Shown: piece after piece, positions 16,934 through 26,014 of the stretch
Numbering within the stretch: position 1 is the first letter of the stretch
How the letters are laid out: every line of letters begins with the position of its first letter
Origin: Paraburkholderia sp. Tr-20389
Lineage (GTDB): Bacteria; Pseudomonadota; Gammaproteobacteria; Burkholderiales; Burkholderiaceae
DNA: 64,000 nt
NCBI RefSeq assembly: GCF_017104565.1
Contig: NZ_JAAGPD010000001.1
Coordinates: 310,001 to 374,000, forward strand
Direction: 5' to 3'
Notes under the pieces: model-generated
What the model saw: the letters and a program-made list of their open reading frames with translations, nothing else
Told to the model about the DNA's origin: nothing
Database searches by the model: none
Made by a program: the position numbers and the translations under genes

Positions 16934-18673
16934 TCACTTCACCTGGGCTTTGGGCGCGGCCGGTCCCGGGGCACGAGGCGGTGCAGCGTCCGGTACGAGC
17001 GTGATCTCCACACGGCGGTTCCTCGCACGTCCCTCATCCGTGTCGTTGCTGGCGATCGGACGCGTATCGCCATAGCCCTGGATGGCGAACTGCGTTGACG
17101 CAATGCCCGAGGCCTCAATCAGCCAGTCACGCACGGCTTCGGCGCGCGCAGTCGACAGTTTCAGGTTGCTGGCGGGGTCGCCCACGTTGTCGGTGTAGCC
17201 AGCCACCAGGATCCGCTTGTCGGAATGTGCCTTGATCAATTCGAGCGCGTTGACCATGACGCGCGTCGAACCGTCTTTGAGCTGGGCCTTGCCGCTGTCG
17301 AAGAGCGACATACTGTCGAGCGTCACGACTGAGGGCGGTGGTGGCGGTGGCTGATAGGACGCGATTGCGCTGTTGAGTGCCGGGACCAGCCGCGCACCCC
17401 TGTACATGCCAAACGAAAGCCGCAGGGGCACGCCGGTGCGCTGGTATTCCAGAAGCCTGTCACGATCGGCAACCAGCGCCTTGAGGGCATCCTGTCGCGC
17501 GACGTCATGGTCGGCCGGCATCACCGCGTAACGTCCGAGGTCCGCGCCGATTTGGTCCAGCAATGCGTGATTGCTTCGCCCGGCAGCCCAGAACGCGATC
17601 ATGGCGAGGCATCCCGCAATGCTGAGCACATGCGCGAGCGCCCGCAGTCTCGGGGAAACCCATAGCTTTCGTGGCGCGGCTTCGACGATGGGCTGCGGTA
17701 GCGGCCACGGCGCGGGTGTTGCGTCCAGTACCGGCGCGACGAGCCGCGTGCGCATCGCGACGGCGGCTTTCCACGCACTCTGCCCGGTGTCCTGCGGTCC
17801 GCAGTTGATCCACCCAATGCCATACAGGTTCCAGCGGGTGGCCGGATGATGACGGTCGTGTAGTGGCCCAATGACAGCACGCTGTGTCCAGTCGACCAGC
17901 GATGCGAGTTCCGCGGCCCGCCAGGCGGGTGTGCTGTCGTCTTCCGACTGCCATGCGGTGCGCTCCGCCGCACGAACCACGGTTTCAAACCGGGACACGT
18001 CCTCGAAAGGCGTCGCGCTGGAAACGCCGTACCAGCGTGGAGTCGGGATCGGCTGGTTGGGGGCACCCAGCCGCTGATAGATCGCCACGTAACCTGGCAG
18101 ACGGGCACCGACGAACTTCGATGCATCGCTGACCGCCTGACGGATCAACCTCAGCTTCTGCGCAAGCGCATCGTCGTCTGCGTATGCCGCCGGGGTGAGT
18201 GTCAGCACGACCCCTTCCGGGGCGCGGCCATCACGCCACCGTCGCACAGCATCCGCGATTCGTGGCAGGCTTTGTGGATTGCCGATGCGCAGCCAGATTG
18301 CCCCGTCGCCCACCCACGCAAGCTGCTCTCTTCCATTCTCCCGGTCAAAGATCTGTGCAAGACCGTCGCCCGTGACGAGGAATACGGGCATGCGCGTACG
18401 CATGTTTGCGGGAAAGTCCGATGTCGTGCTGCCGAGTGCGGCCATGACGGCCTGCTGTTCGTCCTCGCGTTCGCGCAGTCGCCATGTGCGAAACAGCACG
18501 AATGCCGCACCGAGAACAAGCGATCCGGCCGCAATCCACCACGCGAGTGCACGGTCGACGGGAAGCACCGCGAGCGCAAGTGCGATGACCAGCACGGTCG
18601 TTATCCCCGCCACTCTGCGATAGGGATAACCGCCGTGAAAGATTCGCCATGAGGCTTCGGATCCCGCGAGCAT
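16934..18673 (-). CDS. T6SS-associated OmpA/MotB-domain membrane protein
   Basis: The 579-residue protein has two N-terminal TM helices (about residues 20-55) and another near 355-375 (LSIAGCLAMIAFWAAG). Its C-terminal OmpA domain includes SMSLFDSGKAQLKDGS, VAGYTDNVGDPASNLKLS and GYGDTRPIASNDTDEGRARNRRVEI, which binds peptidoglycan. The start overlaps the tssL stop (TGATG). TssL here lacks its own peptidoglycan-binding domain, so this partner probably anchors the TssJLM complex to the cell wall. The central region of about 300 residues has no motif I recognise. A proline run (PPPPPP) precedes the OmpA domain. Confidence 0.88.
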   Translation of the reverse strand: MLAGSEASWRIFHGGYPYRRVAGITTVLVIALALAVLPVDRALAWWIAAGSLVLGAAFVLFRTWRLREREDEQQAVMAALGSTTSDFPANMRTRMPVFLVTGDGLAQIFDRENGREQLAWVGDGAIWLRIGNPQSLPRIADAVRRWRDGRAPEGVVLTLTPAAYADDDALAQKLRLIRQAVSDASKFVGARLPGYVAIYQRLGAPNQPIPTPRWYGVSSATPFEDVSRFETVVRAAERTAWQSEDDSTPAWRAAELASLVDWTQRAVIGPLHDRHHPATRWNLYGIGWINCGPQDTGQSAWKAAVAMRTRLVAPVLDATPAPWPLPQPIVEAAPRKLWVSPRLRALAHVLSIAGCLAMIAFWAAGRSNHALLDQIGADLGRYAVMPADHDVARQDALKALVADRDRLLEYQRTGVPLRLSFGMYRGARLVPALNSAIASYQPPPPPPSVVTLDSMSLFDSGKAQLKDGSTRVMVNALELIKAHSDKRILVAGYTDNVGDPASNLKLSTARAEAVRDWLIEASGIASTQFAIQGYGDTRPIASNDTDEGRARNRRVEITLVPDAAPPRAPGPAAPKAQVK

Positions 18674-19338
18674 CAGGTCTTCGCCGACAGCAGATGGGAG
18701 ACCTGCAAATCGAGGCCTTGCCCGATCAGCACGAAGACGATGGCGCCGGCCGCACACGCGAGCCCGGCGATAGCCCATGGCGAGAGGCGGTAGAACCAGT
18801 CGAAGCGGTGCATACGCGTTGCATCAACCACCAGCCCTGAATTCCGCGACGGAACCCGCTTCTCCAGGCGCTCATTGAGTGAGCGGATGATGGCTGCACG
18901 CTGCTGGGCACCTTCGCGCGCATACCGTCCCTGGAAGCCCAGGCCGAGTACAGTCGCGTAGCACTCGAGCAGTTCCACGTTCGCCGGTGTTTCACGCATG
19001 CGCGTCGCCAGGCGGCTGTACACCTGTTCGCCAGCATCGTGTTCGCCGTAGCGCTCCACCTGCAACGGTGTCTGTTCCCAAAGCGAGCGGGTCTGCGCCG
19101 GCAGATGGGCGAGAACCGTTTCGTCGAGCAGACCGCATTGCATGTACAGCGCGTCGCGTGCGACGTCAGCGGGTACCTTGCGTGCGTCGAGGGTCGAAGC
19201 GAAGTCGTCGATCAGCGAGCGGCATTGTGCCCGCAGCTCCTCGGCGTCGTTCGTCGTCGCACCCTGTGCCAGCTGCGAGATTTCGAGCGCTGTATTACGA
19301 AGCAGGGCGAAGAGCGGAAGGGCGCTGCTGGTTGTCAT
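18673..19338 (-). CDS. tssL: T6SS membrane-complex protein TssL (DotU/IcmH)
   Basis: The 221-residue DotU-family protein has a cytoplasmic helical hook domain and one C-terminal TM helix (LSPWAIAGLACAAGAIVFVLIG, near residues 190-212). The segment ELLECYATVLGLGFQGRYA is a family hallmark. TssL pairs with TssM and TssJ in the trans-envelope complex. It overlaps tssK upstream by 4 nt and the OmpA-type gene downstream by 3 nt, so the three are translationally coupled. Confidence 0.95.
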   Translation of the reverse strand: MTTSSALPLFALLRNTALEISQLAQGATTNDAEELRAQCRSLIDDFASTLDARKVPADVARDALYMQCGLLDETVLAHLPAQTRSLWEQTPLQVERYGEHDAGEQVYSRLATRMRETPANVELLECYATVLGLGFQGRYAREGAQQRAAIIRSLNERLEKRVPSRNSGLVVDATRMHRFDWFYRLSPWAIAGLACAAGAIVFVLIGQGLDLQVSHLLSAKT

Positions 19339-20696
19339 TTGTTGCCCGGCGATGTCAGAGCGGCATAGAGTTCCAACGACGCGTCGGGCACGGTTCCCGG
19401 CAAATAGATCTGGCAGGTCCGCGCGGCAAGCATCCTGGCGAACATGGGGTCCGTCGCATCGAGCGCGAAATACTGGTTCTCAAGCCGTACCGGAATAGCC
19501 GCGGGGACGCGCTGTACCGCGCGAAGCCGTACGCCGGGGAGTGCAGAGTTGACGACATGGGCGATATCGTCCGGTGCGCCAATCTTGCAGAGCCGTGGAA
19601 TCGTCTCGACCAGATCGAAGGCCGGGACCGAGGCATTGACCGACAGATACCAGTCGGCGCTTTCGAGCAGGCGATCGTCGTGAATCTGGCCACTCCAGTA
19701 GGCCGGTCCTTTTTTCAGCAACCCGATCGGTACGACGCGTGACGGAATGACGGCGTTGAGCAGATCGCGGATCAGGTCTTCCAGCTTCGAGAACACCTCG
19801 TCCTGGCGGTCATGCTCGTACGCAGGGATCTCGGCGAGGTTCGTGCGTGTCGAAAATGTCATGAGCGCGCCTGTGAGTTGCGCCAGGACGTGATAGAACC
19901 GCTCGGGAGGCTGGTACGGGTGGCTCGCAAGAAAGCGCAGTTCAGGCCAGTGCGTGTTCAGGCAATGAAGGAGCCAGAAAAGCGAGACGTCCGCCACGCC
20001 GAATTCGGCGACGTCGTCCACGCGCTCGCTGCGGCGCGCAGCAAGCGCAATGCTTTTGGCCTGAATGATGTCAGCAATACGCGACACCCGCGCCTCATGC
20101 CGCGGGTGGCCGCATAGCGCGAGGCAGGGTGGCACCCAGTCGGGGTCCAGCGCGAATACCCCATGCTGCCCGCGCGCAAGCCGGAAGACCGGGCAGACCA
20201 GGTAGTCCGCATGCGATTCGAAATCGAACAGAAGCTGGAGGGAGTGGCGCTCGACAGCAAGCTCGGCGTCGGTCGTACCGAGCAGGTCCGGCACTTCTAC
20301 ATACTCCCGGAAGTAGCGGCGCGGGCGCGAGACCGTTTCGCCATCCACACGGCAGTTGTTCCCGACCGCGTCCAGCAACGGAAGGCAGACATAGACGATT
20401 ACGCTCTGAACGTCCGGCGCAACATCGCGTGCAAGATCGCGCGCCGGCGGCAGTACGTCAGCGACTGATGTATCGATAGGTGTGCCATCTGCGAAGCGCA
20501 GCTTGAGGGCGGTGGCCTTCACCCGTCCGTTGAGCAGTGTCTCCTCGTCGAGGCTCGCTTCCAGCACGCCCGATGGCTCGGCTATCGCAAGGCGAACGAC
20601 CTGTTGCTGGGAGAAGTTCCACCAGAGTTCCTGTTGCTGAAAGTGATGTGGCGAGAGCACAAGGCCCTCCTGCCAGAGCGGTTTGAATGTCCGCAT
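19335..20696 (-). CDS. tssK: T6SS baseplate-membrane connector TssK
   Basis: This 453-residue protein opens with MRTFKPLWQEGLVLSPHHFQQQE, the conserved TssK N terminus. It links the baseplate (TssEFG) to the TssLM membrane complex and is a receptor-binding-like trimer. ATG 20696 is chosen; an upstream TTG at 20711 would add five residues. It is the first gene of the leftward arm and its promoter lies in the AT-rich region to its right. Confidence 0.95.
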   Translation of the reverse strand: MRTFKPLWQEGLVLSPHHFQQQELWWNFSQQQVVRLAIAEPSGVLEASLDEETLLNGRVKATALKLRFADGTPIDTSVADVLPPARDLARDVAPDVQSVIVYVCLPLLDAVGNNCRVDGETVSRPRRYFREYVEVPDLLGTTDAELAVERHSLQLLFDFESHADYLVCPVFRLARGQHGVFALDPDWVPPCLALCGHPRHEARVSRIADIIQAKSIALAARRSERVDDVAEFGVADVSLFWLLHCLNTHWPELRFLASHPYQPPERFYHVLAQLTGALMTFSTRTNLAEIPAYEHDRQDEVFSKLEDLIRDLLNAVIPSRVVPIGLLKKGPAYWSGQIHDDRLLESADWYLSVNASVPAFDLVETIPRLCKIGAPDDIAHVVNSALPGVRLRAVQRVPAAIPVRLENQYFALDATDPMFARMLAARTCQIYLPGTVPDASLELYAALTSPGNK

Positions 20697-20711
20697 ATTT
20701 TTGTCAATCAA

Positions 20712-21262
20712 TCAGGTTTGCTTAATATCTTGTGGCGAATTTTAAACACAAACGGTCAGGTGTCGTCCAGCAATTAATGTTACATGCGTACCAATCGTGC
20801 ATGCAGTGAATTTTTCGTAAATCGGATATGCGAACAGTTATCTCAATTTAAAAGATTGACCCTTCTCAAATTAATTTGATTCCATACGAAAGTAATCACA
20901 AAAAAGCCTGTTGGCGGGATGCTCCGTGTCTTTTATTCCGTTAAATCAGAAAAGTCGTATCGTGCTCTTAAAAATACGTATATCAATGTCAATCAAACAA
21001 AACTAAATTTAACAAAGAATAACAAATGAAAATTCCGTGCAAGAGAATCCCCCTTTGACGAATTAAGTAATAAGGTTTCTAATGCAAAGCTCATATGACG
21101 GGCGACAGGCTTCGCCCGCTATATGACGAGAAGAGAAGGCGGTAGCATGAATAGGATTCCTATTGGTAGCAGTACTTGAACACCAGGGATGATAGGCACC
21201 CGCTGCGCCTGCCGGACGGCACCAGCTACGGTGGGTTTGAGTGACCACTTATTGGAAAAGGT
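20712..21262. promoter_or_regulatory. AT-rich divergent promoter region between the two T6SS arms
   Basis: This stretch of about 550 bp has no supportable gene. From about 20720 to 21060 it is conspicuously AT-rich (runs such as AATTTAACAAAGAATAACAA), unlike the GC-rich flanks. It must contain the promoters for tssK leftward and tssB rightward. Such AT-rich islands are typical targets of H-NS-like silencers. I looked for sigma-54 sites (GG-N10-GC) and did not find a convincing one. Confidence 0.6.
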
Positions 21263-21778
21263 ATGGCTGACAGCTTTCAGAAAGAAATTCCGTCAAGCAG
21301 AATTAACATTTCGGTCGATCTGCATACGGGTGGCGCGCAGAAAAAGATCGAACTCCCTCTGAAGCTTCTTGTGGCGGGAGACTTCAGTGCTGGCAAGGCA
21401 ACGGGTGCGCTGGGTGAGCGCAAGAAGGTTTCGGTCAACAAGAACAATTTTGATAGCGTCCTCGCTGAGTTCAATCCTGAACTGAAGATCGCCGCCGAGA
21501 ACACGCTGGCTGGTGACGGGACTGAACTCCCGGTGTCGCTGAATTTCCATTCGATGAAGGATTTTGAGCCGGAACAGGTTGCACGTCAAATCCCTGAATT
21601 GCAGGCCATGCTCGCCATGCGCAATCTGCTGCGTGACCTGAAATCGAACCTTCTGGATAACGGTACCTTCCGCCGTGAGTTCGAGAAAGTCCTGAAGGAT
21701 TCGGCATTGTCAGCACGTCTGCGCGAAGAACTGTCGCAGATCGCAACTGCGGCAATCCGCCCCGAAGGTCATGCCTGA
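21263..21778 (+). CDS. tssB: T6SS sheath small subunit TssB (VipA)
   Basis: The 171-residue protein shows the TssB pattern: SSRINISVDLHTGGAQKKIE, then LLVAGDFS, and NFHSMKDFEPEQVARQIPEL. It forms the contractile sheath with TssC. It is the first gene of the rightward arm, and the tssC start follows 70 bp later. GGAAAAGG precedes the ATG closely. Confidence 0.96.
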   Translation: MADSFQKEIPSSRINISVDLHTGGAQKKIELPLKLLVAGDFSAGKATGALGERKKVSVNKNNFDSVLAEFNPELKIAAENTLAGDGTELPVSLNFHSMKDFEPEQVARQIPELQAMLAMRNLLRDLKSNLLDNGTFRREFEKVLKDSALSARLREELSQIATAAIRPEGHA

Positions 21779-21848
21779 GGCAAAGCCTGAACGGGCCTTC
21801 ACTGCATTGCGAATCTCTCTGGCTGCAAGGCGGCCGACAGGACATCAC

Positions 21849-23399
21849 ATGGCACACAACGAATCCCAGCAGGCTGGCACGCGCGAAAGCGTTGTGCTGC
21901 ACGCTCCCGAAGCAGAGCATAACAGCGTCTATCAGGCTCTTTGCGAAAAGATCAATCTCAAACCGGTTCGCGAGGCGCGGCCGCTCGAGGCATTCCAGAA
22001 CAGCGACCTGCTTTCGGAGTCGTCGGCCAGCGAGCGTATCGCACGCGGCATGAGCGCGTTCCTCGAACTGGTCGGCAAAGGCGACAAGCCCGTTGAGCGG
22101 CTGGACAAGTCGCTGCTCGACTTCCATATCGGGCAGCTCGACGAGCAGATCAGCCGTCAGCTCGACGCTGTCATGCATCACCCCGAGTTCCAGGCACTGG
22201 AGTCGCGCTGGCGCGGCGTGAAGTTCAACATTGATCGCATCGATTTCCGCCGTAACGTGCGCGTCGAAATGCTCGATCTGTCGAAGGAAGGTCTTCTGCG
22301 TGATTTCGAGGACTGCGCTGAAATCATCCAGAGCGGTCTCTACCGGCATACCTATATCGACGAATACGATACGCCGGGCGGCCAGCCGATCAGCGCGATG
22401 ATCGCCGATTACCAGTTCACGAATTCGCCGCAGGACATCGCGCTTCTTCGCAACATCTCGAAGGTGGCTGCTGCCGCGCATATGCCGTTTATCGGTTCCG
22501 TCGGCCCGAGGTTCTTCGGCAAGCAGACGATGGAAGAAGTGGCCGCAATTCAGGACATCGGCAACTACTTCGATCGCGCCGAATACATCAAGTGGAAGAG
22601 CTTCCGCGATACCGACGATGCACGCTACATCGGACTGACGATGCCGCGTGTGCTCGGCCGTCTGCCGTACGGTCCCGACACGACGCCGGTGCGCAGCTTC
22701 AACTACCAGGAATCCGTGAAGGGCCCGGACCACGAGAAGTATCTGTGGGTCAACGCGGCGTTTGCCTTCTCGGCAAACATGGCGCGCAGCTTCATGGACA
22801 ATGGCTGGTGTGTCCAGGTGAGGGGACCCCAGGCGGGTGGAAAGGTCGAAGACCTGCCGGTTCATCTTTACGACCTCGGCACTGGTGTACAGCCCAAGAT
22901 CCCGACTGAAGTGTTGATTCCGGAGACGCGCGAGTTCGAGTTCGCCAACCTCGGTTTCATTCCGCTGTCGTTCTACAAGAATCACGACTACGCGTGCTTC
23001 TTCTCCGCCAATTCGGCCCAGAAGCCGGCGCTGTACGAGACCAGGGAAGCGACGGCCAACAGCCGCATCAACGCGCGCCTGCCGTACATCTTCCTGCTCT
23101 CGCGCATCGCGCATTACCTGAAGCTGATCCAGCGCGAGAACATCGGCACGACCAAGGACCGTCGTGTACTGGAGCTTGAGCTGAACAACTGGATCAAGGG
23201 GCTCGTGACCGAGATGAAGGATCCGGGCGACGAGCTCCAGGCTTCGCACCCGCTGCGTGAGGCCCGCGTCATGGTGGAGGATATTGAGGACAACCCGGGT
23301 TTCTTCCGCGTCAAGCTCTTCATCATCCCGCACTTCCAGATCGAGGGTATGGACATCGGCCTGTCGCTGGTGTCGCAGATGCCCAAGGCCAAGAACTGA
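21849..23399 (+). CDS. tssC: T6SS sheath large subunit TssC (VipB)
   Basis: This 516-residue sheath protein includes ALESRWRGVKFNIDRIDFRR, LIADYQF-like and VAAAAHMPFIGSVGP segments, and the conserved C-terminal half ending SLVSQMPKAKN. I chose ATG 21849 (MAHNESQQAG) with AGGA 6 nt upstream; the frame is open further left to 21771 but that part has no family similarity. It forms the contractile tube with TssB and is disassembled by ClpV. Confidence 0.95.
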   Translation: MAHNESQQAGTRESVVLHAPEAEHNSVYQALCEKINLKPVREARPLEAFQNSDLLSESSASERIARGMSAFLELVGKGDKPVERLDKSLLDFHIGQLDEQISRQLDAVMHHPEFQALESRWRGVKFNIDRIDFRRNVRVEMLDLSKEGLLRDFEDCAEIIQSGLYRHTYIDEYDTPGGQPISAMIADYQFTNSPQDIALLRNISKVAAAAHMPFIGSVGPRFFGKQTMEEVAAIQDIGNYFDRAEYIKWKSFRDTDDARYIGLTMPRVLGRLPYGPDTTPVRSFNYQESVKGPDHEKYLWVNAAFAFSANMARSFMDNGWCVQVRGPQAGGKVEDLPVHLYDLGTGVQPKIPTEVLIPETREFEFANLGFIPLSFYKNHDYACFFSANSAQKPALYETREATANSRINARLPYIFLLSRIAHYLKLIQRENIGTTKDRRVLELELNNWIKGLVTEMKDPGDELQASHPLREARVMVEDIEDNPGFFRVKLFIIPHFQIEGMDIGLSLVSQMPKAKN

Positions 23400-23509
23400 G
23401 GGCCGGTTGCCGGCGCGCACGAGCGTGCCGGCTCCCACTTGTCATTTGTCGGCCGCCGCGCATTCGCTGAAGTACTAACCGGTGCATTCGGCCGCAGGTC
23501 TTTCCGGGA

Positions 23510-26014
23510 GTGTCGAAGGTGGGCGTCAACAAAGCAATTGGATCCCTGAAGAGGGATAGCCTGCAGGCCTATTATCTTGATGTCACCGCCAGCAAGAACG
23601 CGCCGGGTTTCGACGTCGTGGAATTTACGGGTGTCGAGGAGGCGGGTGCGCCCACGCGCTTCAAGATGAAGCTGACCCACCGGGTCGCGGATCTGCCTGT
23701 CGACGATATCCTGACGAAGACGGCGGTCTTTTCCATCCGGCCGCCCACTCTGGCTGGCGTAGCCTTGCCAGCGGGCCCCGGCCGGCAGTTTCAGGGAGTC
23801 ATCACAGAGTTTAACCAGCTTTCCAGTAACAGGGACGCGACGACCTACGAGGCTGTGCTCGAGTCACGCATTGCGTTGCTGAGAAACGTCAAACGTTGCC
23901 GCATCTTCCTGGGTCAGACCGACCCAGAAATCATCGAGCAGATATTCCGCGAGCAGGGGTTCGGCGCCGGCACAAGTGACTTTGAATTCACGCTTCGTCG
24001 TGACTATCCGAAGCGCGACTTTGTGATGCAATGGAACGAGACGGACCTCCAGTTTTTTACCCGTCTCGCACGCCGCTCCGGCATCTGGTTTGTGGTTCGC
24101 CAAGGCGAATATGGCGAAGTGACGCACTTCGGTGATGACTTCACGCACTACGAGCGCAGTGACGCATTCGTCGCTCCCTTTCGGCCCGCCTCGGGTCTCG
24201 AAAGCACCGGTGCCGAGTCGGTTGAGAAGTTCGAAACCCGGACGAAGACGATCGCCCAGGCCGTAACGGTACGCCACTACAACCATCGCAAGGCGCCGCA
24301 ACCCATCGATGGGGAAGCTAACGCCGCCCCTGATGACAAGACCACGTGGGGCACGCCAGACGTATGGGCTGCCGGTCACCTGAGCGATGATCAGGCTGAG
24401 TGGGAGGCCCAGTTGCGGCACGAAGCTCTGCTGTGCGAAAAGATCGTCTATACGGGCGAGGGTAACGTGCTTTGCGTTGCGCCCGGTCGCGTATTCCGGT
24501 TCACCAATCGGACGCTGCCGGAGGCCGAGTATGGTCAGTTGATCACTCGGGTCGAGCACTGTGGATCGCGCGACAAGGCTTACCACAACACCTATACAGC
24601 GGTCCCGTCACACCTGATCTACCGCATGCCGCTGATCGAGGAGACGTGGCCCAAAATCCACGGCACCATCAGCGGTCGTATCACGTCTCCCAACCGATAC
24701 AAGTACAGCTACGTCAACAAGGACGGCCACTATATGGTCTCGTTCGATTTCGACCGCGAAGAGCGTGCGGGCGGGTTGACGAGTTGCTGGATGCGTATCG
24801 CCAAGTCCTTTGCGGGTCCCAGGACCACCGGAAATCATTACCCGGCGTTAGACGGCTCGGGAGTCGAAGTCGCCTTTGAGAACGGCAATCCGGATTTCCC
24901 GTATATCGCTCACGTGATGCACGACAGCGTGAATCCGGATGTGATCACGAGCGACGATCGCTGGATGACGCGCAACGTTATCAGGACACAATCGAATAAT
25001 ACCCTTCAGATGGAGGACTTTGAAGGGGAAGAGCACATCAAGCTCGCGACCGAAGGTGGTGGCAAGAGCCAGCTTAACCTTGGGAATATCGTCAACGCTA
25101 GCCGCGACAAGCGAGGTAGCGGAGTTGAGCTGCGTAGTGATGACCATGTAGCCGTTCGCGGTGGCAAAGGCGTGCTGATCTCTGGCGACGAGCAGACGCG
25201 AGCGAGCGGACAGCAGCTCGATAATCGCGAAGCCATGAAACAGTTGCAAACAGCCCTCGACGACGCGACCACACTCCGCGCTATTGCTCAAGCCGCACAG
25301 GCCGAACTGGCAGACGTGAAATCCCAGCAAACAAGGCTGGAAAGTGCCTACAAAGAGCTCAAACAGTCCATCATCATGCTTTCGGCGCCGCATGGAATCG
25401 TCGGTGCAACGCCCGAGGACATCCAGTTCTCAAGCGGTCGTCATCTCACATCAACGGCCGGCGGTAACGCCGAATTTAGCATAGCGAAGAAGTTCATCGT
25501 CGGCGCGGGCGAAGTCGTGTCGATTCTCGCTCAGAAACTTGGCATTCTTCTGTTCGCCATCAAGGGCAAGATCCAGATTCAGGCTCAGGCTGGTCCGATC
25601 GAGATGACTGCAAGTGGTGACGTCATCATCAAGGGGAAACGTGTCATTCTCGCGGGCCAGGACGAGGTGTTGATCTCTAGTGGCGGCGGTGCGTACTACA
25701 AGGTCGCTGGCAGCGTGCCTGAAGTCGGTGGCACAAGTAATCTGACCGTCAAAACACCATCAATTTCGAAGGCGGGCGCTGCGAGTGTTTCAAACGCAAT
25801 GCCGAAGTTTCAACAGGGTTCTTTTGCCCGAAAATTCTTTCTACACCCAGAAGGCGATCCCGACACGCCACTTTCGGGTCAACGCTTCCGCCTTCACATG
25901 TCTGATGGTTCGACGACGGAAGGCATAACTGACGCGAACGGAACAAGTACGCTGTTCAACCGCAACGACATCGAAAATCTTCGAATTGAAGTTTTGGGAC
26001 CCACCCATGGCTGA
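23510..26014 (+). CDS. vgrG: T6SS spike protein VgrG (TssI) with C-terminal adaptor domain
   Basis: The 834-residue protein starts at GTG 23510. It has a gp27-like region (to about 390), a gp5-like OB fold (about 395-480, including TSCWMRIAKSFAGPRTTGNHY), and a DUF2345-type beta-prism/helical extension with a coiled segment near 580-630. A short C-terminal beta domain of about 50 residues (GQRFRLHMSDGSTTEGITDA) follows, resembling the transthyretin-like adaptors by which VgrGs hold lipase effectors. Its last 8 nt overlap the Tle3 gene, so tip and cargo are made together. No enzymatic extension is visible. Confidence 0.95.
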   Translation: MSKVGVNKAIGSLKRDSLQAYYLDVTASKNAPGFDVVEFTGVEEAGAPTRFKMKLTHRVADLPVDDILTKTAVFSIRPPTLAGVALPAGPGRQFQGVITEFNQLSSNRDATTYEAVLESRIALLRNVKRCRIFLGQTDPEIIEQIFREQGFGAGTSDFEFTLRRDYPKRDFVMQWNETDLQFFTRLARRSGIWFVVRQGEYGEVTHFGDDFTHYERSDAFVAPFRPASGLESTGAESVEKFETRTKTIAQAVTVRHYNHRKAPQPIDGEANAAPDDKTTWGTPDVWAAGHLSDDQAEWEAQLRHEALLCEKIVYTGEGNVLCVAPGRVFRFTNRTLPEAEYGQLITRVEHCGSRDKAYHNTYTAVPSHLIYRMPLIEETWPKIHGTISGRITSPNRYKYSYVNKDGHYMVSFDFDREERAGGLTSCWMRIAKSFAGPRTTGNHYPALDGSGVEVAFENGNPDFPYIAHVMHDSVNPDVITSDDRWMTRNVIRTQSNNTLQMEDFEGEEHIKLATEGGGKSQLNLGNIVNASRDKRGSGVELRSDDHVAVRGGKGVLISGDEQTRASGQQLDNREAMKQLQTALDDATTLRAIAQAAQAELADVKSQQTRLESAYKELKQSIIMLSAPHGIVGATPEDIQFSSGRHLTSTAGGNAEFSIAKKFIVGAGEVVSILAQKLGILLFAIKGKIQIQAQAGPIEMTASGDVIIKGKRVILAGQDEVLISSGGGAYYKVAGSVPEVGGTSNLTVKTPSISKAGAASVSNAMPKFQQGSFARKFFLHPEGDPDTPLSGQRFRLHMSDGSTTEGITDANGTSTLFNRNDIENLRIEVLGPTHG

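Noticed and set aside
20712-21262. Sigma-54 promoter for the T6SS arms
   Set aside because: No GG-N10-GC pair with acceptable flanks was found on either strand by eye.
21471-23438. Leftward open frame of 655 codons opposite tssC
   Set aside because: Low-complexity composition without motifs, antisense to a certain tssC.
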